Part shown: one piece after another, positions 10,483-19,428 of the stretch
Layout: every line of letters starts with the position of its first letter
Position numbering within the stretch: position 1 is the first letter of the stretch
From: Allobosea sp.
GTDB lineage: Bacteria > Pseudomonadota > Alphaproteobacteria > Rhizobiales > Kaistiaceae
NCBI GenBank assembly: GCA_017307955.1
Contig: JAFKFV010000016.1
Coordinates: 1 to 64,000, forward strand
Reading direction: 5' to 3'
DNA: 64,000 bases
The notes under the pieces: generated by a model
Database searches by the model: none
The model's input: the letters and a program-made list of their open reading frames with translations, nothing else
Told to the model about the DNA's origin: nothing
Translations under genes and position numbers: made by a program

Positions 10483-10974
10483 TCACCAGATTGGTTCCTT
10501 CGCGGCGCCGTCCATGATCTCGGCAAGACGCCGCCGTGTCGCCGGCGAGAGATCCGCGGGCAGCGCTTCCGGCGCGAAAAGGCCGACCTCGGCGATCTCG
10601 CGATTCGGATAGGAAGGCGGGTTCGGCCGGTCGAAACCGCGGCTGACATAGACGAGCACATGATCCCGCATCTGGCGGCGGTTGTGATAAACGCCGAACA
10701 GCGACGGCTCGGCGCGCAGCACGATCCCGCCCTCCTCATGGAGTTCGCGCACCAGCGCGTCATGCACGGTCTCGCCGCGCTCGACGCCGCCGCCGGGGAG
10801 ATACCAGCCCGGCATATAGCTGTGCCGCAGGAGGAACACCCTTCCCTCGTCGTCGAAGCAGGCGCAGCGGACGCCGAGCGTCATGCCGCGCGTCAACGGC
10901 GCCACCGAGCCGGCTAGCCAGGAAATGACGGATGTGATCGGCACGGTGGCGGATCCTCGATGACCTCCCGTCAT
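10483..10974 (-). CDS. Nudix hydrolase
   Basis: A 163-residue Nudix protein. The full Nudix box is present: GGGVERGETVHDALVREL followed by HEEGG, matching Gx5Ex7REUxEExGU. The N-terminus RGMTLGVRCACFDDEGRVFL and the segment YMPGWYLPGGG fit a nucleoside-diphosphate-X hydrolase. The substrate cannot be told from sequence. The gene is divergent from the metallophosphoesterase at 11077. The 214 bases between its stop and the GNAT gene contain only a 7-bp GC hairpin at 10362-10378 without a T-run. Confidence 0.88.
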   Translation of the reverse strand: MTGGHRGSATVPITSVISWLAGSVAPLTRGMTLGVRCACFDDEGRVFLLRHSYMPGWYLPGGGVERGETVHDALVRELHEEGGIVLRAEPSLFGVYHNRRQMRDHVLVYVSRGFDRPNPPSYPNREIAEVGLFAPEALPADLSPATRRRLAEIMDGAAKEPIW

Positions 10975-11076
10975 TGACCATCACAATCGCGGCGTCAGCA
11001 AGGTCGTGGCCAGGGTCACGAGGGCGCACCCGCCGCGCCTATCGCCCGGCCGCAAAAACCCCTATTGCCTGAGGCA

Positions 11077-11973
11077 ATGTTCGTTCTCGCCCATCTTTCC
11101 GATCCCCATCTCGGCCCGCTGCCGCGCGCCAGGATGCGCGAGCTCGCATCCAAGCGGATGCTCGGCTTCGTGAACTGGCGCCGCGGCCGCATGCATGCGC
11201 TGGCCGGCCCGGTGCTTTTGGGCCTCCTCGACGATCTCGCGCTGCAGAGGCCGGACCATGTCGCGGTGACCGGCGATCTCGTCAATATCGGCCTGCCGGG
11301 CGAGATCATCGCGGCGCGCGACTGGCTGGAGGCCTTCGGCCCGCCGCACGACATCTCCGTCGTGCCCGGCAATCACGATGCCTATGTGCCCGGCGTCCTC
11401 GCAAAGGCGCTCGCCGCCTGGCATCCCTATGTGATCGGCGACGGCGCCGCCCATCCCGGTGCGGCGCGCTTCCCCTATGTGCGGCGGCGCGGGCCGGTGG
11501 CGCTGATCGGTATGTCCAGCGCCCGAGCCTCGGCGCCATTCATGGCGACCGGCCATGTCGACACCGCGACGCTGCCGGCGCTGCATGACGAACTCGACCG
11601 CGCGCGGCGACAGGGTCTCTTCCGCGTCGTCATGATCCACCACCCGCCCTCGCCCAACGCGACGCTCTGGCACAAGCGGCTGGTCGGCTCGGGCCGCGTC
11701 CGCGCGGTCATCCGGGAGGCAGGGGCCGAACTCGTCATCCATGGCCACACGCATCTCGACAGCCATGTCGAGATCGAGGGGCGCGACGGTCCGGTCCCGG
11801 TCATCGGCGTGCCGAGCGCGTCGAATGCACCAGGCGGCGAAAAGCCGGCGGGCCGCTACAATCTCTTCTCGATCGAGGGCGAGCCCGGCGCCTGGCGCTG
11901 CCAGATGACGGAGCGCGGCTATGCCGGTCCGGGCGCGGCAATCGGGATCATCCGCGAGCGCCGTCTATACTAG
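11077..11973 (+). CDS. Calcineurin-like metallophosphoesterase
   Basis: 298 residues with the complete set of metal-binding motifs in order: HLSDPHLG (DxH), VTGDLVN (GD), VPGNHDAY (GNHD), MIHHPP and VIHGHTHLDS (GHTH). It belongs to the cytoplasmic phosphodiesterase/phosphohydrolase superfamily; candidate substrates include cyclic nucleotides or lipid-linked phosphates, undecided. ATG 11077 is chosen over TTG 11065. No operon partner is visible: the next gene (11991-12629) is convergent with 17 bases between the stops. Confidence 0.9.
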   Translation: MFVLAHLSDPHLGPLPRARMRELASKRMLGFVNWRRGRMHALAGPVLLGLLDDLALQRPDHVAVTGDLVNIGLPGEIIAARDWLEAFGPPHDISVVPGNHDAYVPGVLAKALAAWHPYVIGDGAAHPGAARFPYVRRRGPVALIGMSSARASAPFMATGHVDTATLPALHDELDRARRQGLFRVVMIHHPPSPNATLWHKRLVGSGRVRAVIREAGAELVIHGHTHLDSHVEIEGRDGPVPVIGVPSASNAPGGEKPAGRYNLFSIEGEPGAWRCQMTERGYAGPGAAIGIIRERRLY

Positions 11974-11990
11974 CTGCGTATTCCGCGGCC

Positions 11991-12629
11991 TCAGCCGATC
12001 TTGAACCAGGCATAGGCGAGCAGCGCCGCGACGCCGACCAGAAGACCACCGAGGAACGCCACGGCGGCCATGGTCGCGCTGCTGCGCGATTGATGGCCCG
12101 CCGGCTGAACGCTGCCGTCCCGCACCTTGCGCAGCAGCGCTGCCCGGCGCTCGCTCGCCGGCTTCTCGGCCTTTTGCGGCTCGTCGGCGCGCAGGATCCG
12201 CTCGGCCAGCCAATCGGCCTCGAGCGCGCGCTCGCGCTCGATGATCCGCTCAGCCACATATTGCGTCACGCAGTCGGCCATGTCGTCGAGATCCGCCGTC
12301 TCCAGGATGACGGTGCGGCCGAAGCGGGTATCCTTCACGAAGCGATAGGTGCGGCGGTCGCGCGCCATCATCACCAGCGAGGTCATGTCGATCCACAGCC
12401 GCGGCTGCGTCCCGCCCGAAATCTGGAAGATGAACTGCTCGTCCCCGTCCGGCACCTCGGCGAAGACGTTGCGCAGCTCGTCGGCCAGCATGTCCAGCCG
12501 CGCGCGTTCCGCCTCGCGCAGCTCGACGACGACATCGGTGCGCTCCGATTCCGCGACGCGGGCCTTGCGGATCGCATCGGTGAGGCTGCGCACGTTGGAC
12601 GTGCCGCTCCGACCGTTGGTTTCGCTCAT
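11991..12629 (-). CDS. Conserved hypothetical protein with C-terminal membrane anchor
   Basis: I do not recognise a named domain. The 212-residue protein has a charged N-terminal half with ELREAERARLDMLADELRNV (likely helical), a middle beta-rich stretch (QFIFQISGGTQPRLWIDMTS), a basic linker, and a single C-terminal transmembrane helix (AAVAFLGGLLVGVAALLAYA) ending in WFKIG. The topology suggests a tail-anchored cytoplasmic protein. ATG 12629 is preferred over TTG 12632 because GGAG lies 7 bases upstream of it. It is divergent from the YbaK gene. Confidence 0.7.
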   Translation of the reverse strand: MSETNGRSGTSNVRSLTDAIRKARVAESERTDVVVELREAERARLDMLADELRNVFAEVPDGDEQFIFQISGGTQPRLWIDMTSLVMMARDRRTYRFVKDTRFGRTVILETADLDDMADCVTQYVAERIIERERALEADWLAERILRADEPQKAEKPASERRAALLRKVRDGSVQPAGHQSRSSATMAAVAFLGGLLVGVAALLAYAWFKIG

Positions 12630-12737
12630 CAAGCAGCTCCGAATTGACGCGAAGTCTTTAGACTCCGTTTAGCAAATCTGGTCACATCACGCATCATCCG
12701 TCCACCGCCCGCGGGCAGAGGAGGTTCATTCCCGACG

Positions 12738-13214
12738 ATGACCGAGATCACAGGACCCGCCTCGCGTGTTCGCGACGCCGCCGAATCCTTCGGCTTATCC
12801 GTGATTCCGCGGATTATGCCCGAGAAGACCCGCACTGCGGAAGAGGCTGCGGCCGCCTGCGGCTGTTCGGTCGGCGAAATCGTCAAATCTCTCGTCTTCC
12901 GCGGCAAGGCGACGAGCGACGGCATCCTGCTGCTGGTCTCCGGCGTCAACCGCGTCGACGAGGCGAAGGTCGGCGCGCTCATCGGTCAGGAGATCGAACG
13001 GCCGGACGCGGCCTTTGTTCGCGCGCTCACCGGATTTGCCATCGGCGGCATCCCCCCGCTCGGCCATGCGACGCCGCTGCCCACCTATATCGACCGCGAC
13101 CTTCTCGTCTATGACACCGTCTGGGCGGCGGCCGGCACGCCGAATGCCGTCTTCGCCGTCGATCCGAAGCGCCTCGCCGCCGCGATCGGCGCGACGACGA
13201 TCGCCATGGCTTGA
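12738..13214 (+). CDS. YbaK/EbsC family aminoacyl-tRNA deacylase
   Basis: A 158-residue single-domain YbaK/ProX-type protein. Such proteins hydrolyse mischarged aminoacyl-tRNAs (for example Cys- or Ala-tRNAPro) in the cytoplasm. The conserved lysine is in EIVKSLVFRG. The FAIGGIPPLGHA segment is the glycine-rich loop that closes the substrate pocket, and the C-terminal GTPNAVFAVDPKRLAAA is also typical. Which tRNA it edits is not decidable. An isolated gene with a GA-rich ribosome site (GAGGAGG) upstream. Confidence 0.9.
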   Translation: MTEITGPASRVRDAAESFGLSVIPRIMPEKTRTAEEAAAACGCSVGEIVKSLVFRGKATSDGILLLVSGVNRVDEAKVGALIGQEIERPDAAFVRALTGFAIGGIPPLGHATPLPTYIDRDLLVYDTVWAAAGTPNAVFAVDPKRLAAAIGATTIAMA

Positions 13215-13325
13215 GATGATCGCCGACCTCCTGCCTCGCGCGTGACCGCCGTCATATCCCTCGCCCGCCTCGACGCCCATTGCTGAGGCCATTCGTTTCC
13301 CCGCCAGACAGAGTTCATCCTCATC

Positions 13326-14903
13326 ATGCAGTCCTCCCTGTCGCGCGGCGCCTTCGCCTTCGCTCTCGCCTCGATCGCCACCATCCTGCAGCCGGCGGCA
13401 GGCGAGGCGGCGACGGTGCTGCGGCGCGGTCTCGTCGGACCGGTCGAGACCCTCGACCCGCAGAAGGCGGCGACCGTGGCCGAGACGATGCTGGCGCTCG
13501 ATCTCTTCGAGGGACTGGTGCGCCGCGATGGCGCGGGACGCCTCGTTCCCGGCGCCGCGAGCGCGTGGGAGGTTTCGGCGGACGGCCTCGTCTATACCTT
13601 CACGCTGCGCGAGGGCGCCCGCTGGTCGAACGGCGACGCGGTCAAGGCCGGCGACTTCGTCGCGTCCTTCCGACGCCTTTTCGATCCCGCGACCGACGCC
13701 ACCGAGGACGGCCCGCTACAGGCCATCGCCAATGCCGGAGCGGTCAAGACGGGCCTCGCCAAGGCTGACGCGCTCGGCGTCTCGGCGTCCGACGACCGCA
13801 CGCTCGTGATCCGCCTCGACCGGCCGACGCCGACCTTTCTCGATCGGCTCGCGGCGCCCGCCGCCTTGCCGGTCAACGTCTCCGCCAGCCGCAAGCTCGG
13901 CAGCGACTTCAGGACCGGCACGAAGCTGGTCACCAACGGCGCTTATGGCCTCGCCAGCAATGCCAAGGGTGTCTTCACCCTCGCCCGCGATCCGAAGCGC
14001 AGCGGCGACGGCGCGGCCGCGATCGATACCGTCACCTATCGCCGCTTCGAGACGGCTGCCGACTGCCTCGCCGCCTTCCGCAGCGGCGAGGTCGACATCT
14101 GCCCGGATGCCCCGACCGAGAAGCTCGACGAGCTGAAGGCCGAGCTCGGCGCTGCACTGCGCATCGAGCCCTATGCCGGCACCTATTTCTACGCCTTCAA
14201 CACCACCCGCGCGCCCTTCGACGATGCCCGAGTCCGCCGCGCGCTGTCGCTGGCGATCGACCGCGAGGCACTGGCGGCATCCGTCTGGTCGGGCGGCATG
14301 CTGCCGGCGGCGACCCTCGTCCCGGCCGCGCTCCTGCCGAACCAGCCCGCATCCGAGCAGCCGATCGCGGCGCGGCGCGAGGAAGCGCGTTCGCTCCTTT
14401 CCGCCGCCGGCTTCGGCGACAAGAAGCCGCTGACCGTCGCCATTCGCACCGGCAGCGGCGTCGCCAATGAGGCGACCGCGGCCAAAGTGATCGCCGACTG
14501 GAAGGCGGTGGGCGTCGACGGCCGGCTCGACACCAGCCATGCCGACGGCCATTTCGCGGCGCTGCGCGACAAGGCGGATTTCGACATCGCGAGAGCCGGC
14601 TGGATCGCCGACGAGCCCGATGCGCTCGACTTCCTCGAGATCTTCAAGAGCGGCGGCCGCTTCAACTATGCCCGCTATGCCAGCCCGGACTTCGACAGGC
14701 TGGTGACAGCGGCGGAGACCGAGACGGACGGCACGAAGCGGTCGGCGGATATCGCCGAGGCGGCGACGATGCTGGCGACAGATGCGCCGGTCATCCCGCT
14801 CCTCTCCTATGCCTCGCTGTCAATCGTTTCCCCCAAGGTCGGGGGCTGGGCGGCGAACCCGCTGGACCAGCATCCGACCCGGACGTTGAATCTTGTTGAC
14901 TAA
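13326..14903 (+). CDS. Peptide ABC transporter substrate-binding protein (SBP family 5)
   Basis: 525 residues with an N-terminal signal peptide ending near GEAAT. The family 5 layout is clear: VETLDPQKAATVAE, LDLFEGLVRRDGAGRLVPG, AWEVSADGLVYTFTLREG, ARWSNGD, and the C-terminal DIARAGWIADEPDALDFLE. It would bind peptides (OppA-like) or other solutes in the periplasm. No cognate permease or ATPase genes lie nearby, so it is an orphan binding protein. A strong hairpin terminator follows 9 bases after its stop. Confidence 0.9.
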   Translation: MQSSLSRGAFAFALASIATILQPAAGEAATVLRRGLVGPVETLDPQKAATVAETMLALDLFEGLVRRDGAGRLVPGAASAWEVSADGLVYTFTLREGARWSNGDAVKAGDFVASFRRLFDPATDATEDGPLQAIANAGAVKTGLAKADALGVSASDDRTLVIRLDRPTPTFLDRLAAPAALPVNVSASRKLGSDFRTGTKLVTNGAYGLASNAKGVFTLARDPKRSGDGAAAIDTVTYRRFETAADCLAAFRSGEVDICPDAPTEKLDELKAELGAALRIEPYAGTYFYAFNTTRAPFDDARVRRALSLAIDREALAASVWSGGMLPAATLVPAALLPNQPASEQPIAARREEARSLLSAAGFGDKKPLTVAIRTGSGVANEATAAKVIADWKAVGVDGRLDTSHADGHFAALRDKADFDIARAGWIADEPDALDFLEIFKSGGRFNYARYASPDFDRLVTAAETETDGTKRSADIAEAATMLATDAPVIPLLSYASLSIVSPKVGGWAANPLDQHPTRTLNLVD

Positions 14904-14907
14904 GCAA

Positions 14908-14936
14908 GAAAAAAGCCCCGGCGAACCGGGGCTTTC
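14908..14936. terminator. Bidirectional rho-independent terminator
   Basis: A perfect 10-bp stem, AAAGCCCCGG at 14913-14922 with CCGGGGCTTT at 14927-14936 and a CGAA loop. The minus strand gives the longer T-run (six T, then CTT), so it best serves the minus-strand lipoprotein gene at 14964. It also lies 9 bases after the stop of the plus-strand binding-protein gene. Confidence 0.85.
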
Positions 14937-14963
14937 GTTGAATCTGTCGGGCGCGACGGGGCG

Positions 14964-15230
14964 TCAGCGGCAGGGCACGTAGTTGCGCCGGCCATAGGCA
15001 TCGACCCAGTAGCAGCGCTTGCTGGCCGCATCCGCGATCACCGCGCCGCCGATGGCGCCGACACCGGCACCGATCGCCGCGCTCTGGACATTGCCGCCGG
15101 CGATGCCGCCGACCGCCGCGCCGGCGAGACCGCCGACCACCGCGCCGTCACCCGCCGCCGAGCCCGTCGAGCAACCGGCCAGCGCTGCACCGGCGAGCGA
15201 AACCGCCACGATCAAAAAGGATGCCTTCAT
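14964..15230 (-). CDS. Glycine-zipper lipoprotein (copy 1)
   Basis: 88 residues. A signal peptide with a lipobox (LAGC) is followed by a glycine-zipper region (GAVVGGLAGAAVGGIAGG and IGAGVGAIGGAVIAD) of the kind found in outer-membrane-associated YMGG/SlyB-like proteins. It ends in a short Cys-bracketed tail, CYWVDAYGRRNYVPC. Likely a lipid-anchored envelope protein; no enzymatic role is expected. It is a tandem paralogue of the gene at 15467, with the same domain order and tail, so the pair arose by duplication. Confidence 0.8.
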   Translation of the reverse strand: MKASFLIVAVSLAGAALAGCSTGSAAGDGAVVGGLAGAAVGGIAGGNVQSAAIGAGVGAIGGAVIADAASKRCYWVDAYGRRNYVPCR

Positions 15231-15415
15231 CTCGCTACCTCCTCTGGCCCGGCCCGATGCCGGCGCGTCATTCGTCGGAGGGGGAATGCCGGAGCGGCCG
15301 TTCCGTTCCCGAAAGCGTCAGCGGAGCCGGGCATTTTGCTGCCCGCCAAGGCGAGGAGACGACGGGAATGCGGCGAAAAGCCATGTGTCCGGACAGGATG
15401 TTGGCGGGAAAAAGC

Positions 15416-15440
15416 AAACGGCCGGGGCAAGCCCGGCCGT
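15416..15440 (-). terminator. Rho-independent terminator
   Basis: A 9-bp stem, ACGGCCGGG at 15418-15426 with CCCGGCCGT at 15432-15440 and loop GCAAG. On the minus strand it is followed by TTTGCTTTTT, so it terminates the lipoprotein gene at 15467-15739 and separates it from copy 1. The rest of the 236-base gap between the two genes shows nothing else I recognise. Confidence 0.8.
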
Positions 15441-15466
15441 CCTCGTTCTGTCTGTCGCGTGAGCGA

Positions 15467-15739
15467 TCAGCGGCAGGCCGTGTAGTGCTTCTGGCCGTTC
15501 TTGTCGACCCAGTAACACTTGCCGGTCGCGTCGGCGATGATCGCGCCGCCGATGGCGCCGACGCCCGCGCCGATCGCCGCGCCGCCCCAGGTGCCGGTCG
15601 CGAGACCGCCCACGGCAGCGCCGGCGAGACCGCCCACCACCGCGCCGTCGCCGGCACGCGAGCCGGTGGTCGGGGTCGAGCAGCCGGCAGCGAGCGCGCC
15701 GAGCAGCGCGACGGAAACGAGGATCGTGGCCTTCTTCAT
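15467..15739 (-). CDS. Glycine-zipper lipoprotein (copy 2)
   Basis: 90 residues. The signal peptide ends in a lipobox (AAGC); glycine-zipper repeats follow (GAVVGGLAGAAVGGLATG, IGAGVGAIGGAIIAD), and the tail is CYWVDKNGQKHYTAC, closely matching copy 1. Probably lipid-anchored in the envelope. Each copy has its own terminator, so they are probably separate transcription units. The 210 bases upstream, to the end of rhaI, hold no gene I can see. Confidence 0.8.
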   Translation of the reverse strand: MKKATILVSVALLGALAAGCSTPTTGSRAGDGAVVGGLAGAAVGGLATGTWGGAAIGAGVGAIGGAIIADATGKCYWVDKNGQKHYTACR

Positions 15740-15949
15740 GTCGAACTCTCCTTGTGACGCGAGCCGGCTTGACCGGCTCCGGGCCTTTTGGCCGCATCGG
15801 AACGCCCAGGCACGGAACGAGCATACGCAGCGTTCCGCACCGTCCCCCCGCGGGGTCCGGGCTCGAGCGTGAGCCTAGCCTTTCCCTCGCCTGTCGCAAA
15901 GAGGCAGGTGCAACCTCACCCGCCGCTTGTGACAGGCTTCACAGAAGGA

Positions 15950-17242
15950 TCAGACGATGCCGCTCGAGCTGCCGCCCGTCGCCGGCCGCTCGGCCGTGAC
16001 GCGGGCGCGATAGCCCGAGGCGCGATAGGTGGCGATCGGATCGATCGCCCCGCCCTTGGCAAGCCGGGCCTTGGCGATGATCGGCGATACGTCGGTGTTG
16101 TAGGCGCGTTTCAGCGTCTCCCGCGCCATCAGCACGTCGTTCGCCTCCTGGAAGGCTTCGAGCACCGGCCGGTCGACCAGCAGCGCCTGCGCATAGGCGC
16201 GCTGGATTTCGATCGCGCTCGCCATCAGGCTCTCGATCGGATCAGTCACATTGTGCGACTGGTCGATCATGTAGGCCGGGTCGAAGGCCTCGGCCTTGCG
16301 ATACTCGGCGTCGACCAGCTCGTTGAAGACGAGGAACAGCTGGAACGGATTGATCGAGCCGGCGTCGAGATCGTCGTCGCCATATTTCGAATCGTTGAAG
16401 TGAAAGCCGGCGAGCTTCCTGAACTGGATCAGCCGGGCGACGATCATCTCGATATTGACGTTCGGCGCATGGTGGCCGAGGTCGACGAGGCAGAAGGCCT
16501 TGGGGCCGAGTTCCTGGGCGATCAGGTAGTTGGTGCCCCAGTCCTGCACGACCGTCGAATAGAAGGCCGGCTCGTAGAGCTTGTGCTCGGTGAAGACGCG
16601 CCAGTCGTCCGGCAGCGCCGCATAGACCGCCTTCATGGCGTCGAGATAGCGCTCGAAGGCGCGGGTGAAATTCGACTGGCCGGGGAAATTCGAGCCGTCG
16701 CCGATCCACACGGTCAGCGCCTTGGAGCCGAGCACGCGGCCGATCTCGATCGTCTCGATATTGTGCTCGATCGCCTGCTGGCGGACCGCCTTGTCGGTGT
16801 GCGACAGCGAGCCGAACTTGTAGGAGAGCGCCTGGTCCTTCGCGTCGGAGAAGGTGTTCGAGTTCATCGCGTCGAAGCCGAGCCCGAGCGCGTCGCCCTT
16901 CGCCTTGATCGCCGCCGGATCGGCCTTGTCCCACGGAATGTGCAGCGAGACGGTCGGCGTCGCGCGGGTCAATTGCTGGATGACGGCGCAGTCGTCGAGC
17001 TTGTCGAAGATGCCGCGCGGCTCGCCCGGGCCGGCAAAGCGCGCGAAGCGCGTGCCACCGGTGCCGACGCCCCAGGAGGGGATGGCGACGCCGAACGACG
17101 CGACCTTGCGCGTCACCACGTCGATGTCGATGCCGCGACGGTCGAGCTGCTCGCCGAGCGCCGAATAGTCGTTGGCGAGGGCGGCCTCGGCGGCCCGGTT
17201 GTTCTCGGCGACGATCGCCTCTTGGATCGGTAGATCGGTCAT
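15950..17242 (-). CDS. rhaI: L-rhamnose isomerase, rhizobial/Pseudomonas type
   Basis: 430 residues, converting L-rhamnose to L-rhamnulose in the cytoplasm. It belongs to the xylose-isomerase-like TIM-barrel group of rhamnose catabolism isomerases found in rhizobia and Pseudomonas, not the Escherichia coli RhaA type. Seen: VSLHIPWDKADP, FTEHKLYEPAFY, DLGHHAPNVNIEMI and FHFNDSKYGDDDLDAGSI, which hold the metal-binding Glu/Asp/His residues. The start ATG 17242 is set by homology (MTDLPIQ); the frame is open further upstream. It follows rhaD after 89 bases that contain a 7-bp GC hairpin (17290-17309), and is probably co-transcribed with it. Confidence 0.92.
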   Translation of the reverse strand: MTDLPIQEAIVAENNRAAEAALANDYSALGEQLDRRGIDIDVVTRKVASFGVAIPSWGVGTGGTRFARFAGPGEPRGIFDKLDDCAVIQQLTRATPTVSLHIPWDKADPAAIKAKGDALGLGFDAMNSNTFSDAKDQALSYKFGSLSHTDKAVRQQAIEHNIETIEIGRVLGSKALTVWIGDGSNFPGQSNFTRAFERYLDAMKAVYAALPDDWRVFTEHKLYEPAFYSTVVQDWGTNYLIAQELGPKAFCLVDLGHHAPNVNIEMIVARLIQFRKLAGFHFNDSKYGDDDLDAGSINPFQLFLVFNELVDAEYRKAEAFDPAYMIDQSHNVTDPIESLMASAIEIQRAYAQALLVDRPVLEAFQEANDVLMARETLKRAYNTDVSPIIAKARLAKGGAIDPIATYRASGYRARVTAERPATGGSSSGIV

Positions 17243-17331
17243 GCTGCGGGTCCTCCCGGAATTGATCGTCGATCGCCGCGTCGCGTCACGCCCGGGCGAG
17301 GCCCCGGGCCTGACGGAGGCGGGCATGGCCG

Positions 17332-19428
17332 CTAGCGGGTGAAGCTGATCGCGTTGCCCGCGTCGACATTGATGATGTTGCCGGTCGACTTCGCGGAGAG
17401 GTCGGCGGCGAGGAAGAAGGCGGCTTCCGCGATATCCTCCGGGAACACCGAGCGCTTCAGGAGCGAGCGGTTGCGGTAGAACTCCTCCAGGTCGTCCTCG
17501 CCGATCTTGTTCGATTCCGCCCGCTGCTGGCGCCACTCGCCCTGCCAGATCTTGGAGCCGCGCAGCACCGCGTCGGGATTGATCGTGTTGACGCGGATGC
17601 CGAACGGCGCGCCCTCGAGCGCCAGGCAGCGGGCGAGATGGATCTCCGCCGCCTTGGCGGCGCAATAGGCCGAGGCGCCCGCCGAGGCCGCGAGCCCGTT
17701 CTTCGAGGCGATGAACACCATCGATCCGCCGAGCTTCTGCTTCTTCATGATCCGATAGGCCTCGCGCGAGACGAGGAAATATCCGGTCGCGAGGATCGAG
17801 ATGTTGCGGTCCCAGACGGCGAGCGTCGTGTCCTCGAAGGGCGAGGCCGACGAGATGCCGGCATTGGAGACGAGGATGTCGAGCCCGCCATATTCGACCA
17901 GGGAATCACGGAAGGCCTTCTCGACCGCCGCCTCGTCGGTGACGTTGGCGAGGACGCCGCGGACATTGTCCTTGCCGAACCGCTTGCCGAAGCCCGCGAC
18001 GGCATCGTCGAGCGAGGCCTGGTCGATATCGGCGAGTACCACGACCGCGCCCTCGGTCAGGTAGCGCGTGGCGATGGCCGAGCCGATGCCGCCGGCGCCG
18101 CCGGTGATGAAGGCGATACGGCCGGCAAGCGCCTTCGGCTTCGGCATCCGCTGCAGCTTCGCTTCCTCGAGCAGCCAGTATTCGATGTCGAACGCTTCCT
18201 GCTCGGAGAGCCCGACATAGGTCGAGACCGTCGAGGCGCCGCGCATCACGTTGATCGCGTTGACATAGAACTCGCCCGAAATGCGCGCCGTCGCCTTGTC
18301 GCGGGCGAAGGTGATCATGCCGACGCCGGGGATGAGATAGACGACGGCGTTCGGATCGCGCATCGCCGGGCTGTCCGGGTGCTTGCAGCGCTCGTAATAG
18401 GCGGCGTAGCCGGCGCGATAGGCCTCGATGGCGGCGTCGAGGCCGGCGACGACCTCGTCGAGATTGTCGCGCGCCGGGTCATAGTCGAGGACAAGCGGCC
18501 GGATCTTAGTGCGAAGGAAATGGTCGGGGCAGGACGTCCCGAGCGCCGCGAGCGGCTTCAGCTCGGCCGAGTTGACGAAGTCGAGCACCGCCTGCTGGTC
18601 GTCGAAATGGCCGACCTTCGATTCCGTCTTGCCGATGCGGCCGCGGATTTCGGGCATCAGCCGCGCGGCGACGGCCCGGCGCTTGTCGGCGTCCAGCGAC
18701 GTCGCGACGGCGCCGCCGAAGATCGCCTTGCCCTTGGTCTTTTCCTCGAACCAGCCGATCGCCTTGTTGATGATTTCCAGCGTCAGCTCGTAGCAGGCCT
18801 TGGCGTCGTCGGCCCAGGTGAAGAGCCCGTGGCTCTCCAGCACGACACCCTTCGCGGCCGGGTTCTCGGCGGCGAATTTCGACAGCCAGAGGCCGAGCTC
18901 GAAGCCAGGGCGCTTCCAGGGCAGCCAGCCGATCTCGTCGCCATAGATCTCCTTCGTCAGCTCCTTCGAATTCTGCGAAGCGGCGATGGCGATGATCGCG
19001 TCGGGATGCATGTGGTCGACATGCCTGTAGGGCACATAGGCATGCAGCGGCGTGTCGATGGAGGCGGCGCGCGGGTTCAGATTGAAGGTGCAGTGCGGCA
19101 GGTAGCCGACCATCTCGTCCTCGAAGGCGAGCCCGCGATAGATGCCCTTCAGTGCCTCCAGCTTCGACTGGTAGAGCGTCGCGAAGCCATCGAGCTTGAT
19201 CGAGCCGACATCGCCGCCCGATCCCTTCACCCAGAGAACCGTGACGTCCTCGCCGGTAAGCGGATCCTTCTCCGTCACCTTGGCGGAGGTGTTGCCGCCG
19301 CCGAAATTGGTGATGCGCTTGTCGGAGCCGAGCAGGTTCGAGCGGTAGAGCAGCAGCTCGGGCTCGCTCATTCCGCTGGTCTTGGCGTCGTCCCAGCGGT
19401 TGTCGAGGAAGAGAGAAGCGCCTGTCAT
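17332..19428 (-). CDS. rhaD: Bifunctional rhamnulose-1-phosphate aldolase / short-chain dehydrogenase
   Basis: 698 residues, a natural two-domain enzyme of the rhizobial rhamnose pathway. The N-terminal class II aldolase (about 1-420) has GGGNTS at 43-48, GSGGDVGSIK, and the zinc-binding His region HVDHMHPDAI plus LESHGLFTW. It cleaves rhamnulose-1-phosphate to lactaldehyde and dihydroxyacetone phosphate. The C-terminal SDR domain has the NAD motif TGGAGGIG near 441-449, SNAG, and the catalytic Y588-x3-K592 (YCAAK), and is expected to oxidise lactaldehyde. ATG 19428 is chosen by family start (MTGASLFLDNRW). It is the first gene of the minus-strand rhaD-rhaI unit, divergent from rhaR. Confidence 0.93.
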   Translation of the reverse strand: MTGASLFLDNRWDDAKTSGMSEPELLLYRSNLLGSDKRITNFGGGNTSAKVTEKDPLTGEDVTVLWVKGSGGDVGSIKLDGFATLYQSKLEALKGIYRGLAFEDEMVGYLPHCTFNLNPRAASIDTPLHAYVPYRHVDHMHPDAIIAIAASQNSKELTKEIYGDEIGWLPWKRPGFELGLWLSKFAAENPAAKGVVLESHGLFTWADDAKACYELTLEIINKAIGWFEEKTKGKAIFGGAVATSLDADKRRAVAARLMPEIRGRIGKTESKVGHFDDQQAVLDFVNSAELKPLAALGTSCPDHFLRTKIRPLVLDYDPARDNLDEVVAGLDAAIEAYRAGYAAYYERCKHPDSPAMRDPNAVVYLIPGVGMITFARDKATARISGEFYVNAINVMRGASTVSTYVGLSEQEAFDIEYWLLEEAKLQRMPKPKALAGRIAFITGGAGGIGSAIATRYLTEGAVVVLADIDQASLDDAVAGFGKRFGKDNVRGVLANVTDEAAVEKAFRDSLVEYGGLDILVSNAGISSASPFEDTTLAVWDRNISILATGYFLVSREAYRIMKKQKLGGSMVFIASKNGLAASAGASAYCAAKAAEIHLARCLALEGAPFGIRVNTINPDAVLRGSKIWQGEWRQQRAESNKIGEDDLEEFYRNRSLLKRSVFPEDIAEAAFFLAADLSAKSTGNIINVDAGNAISFTR

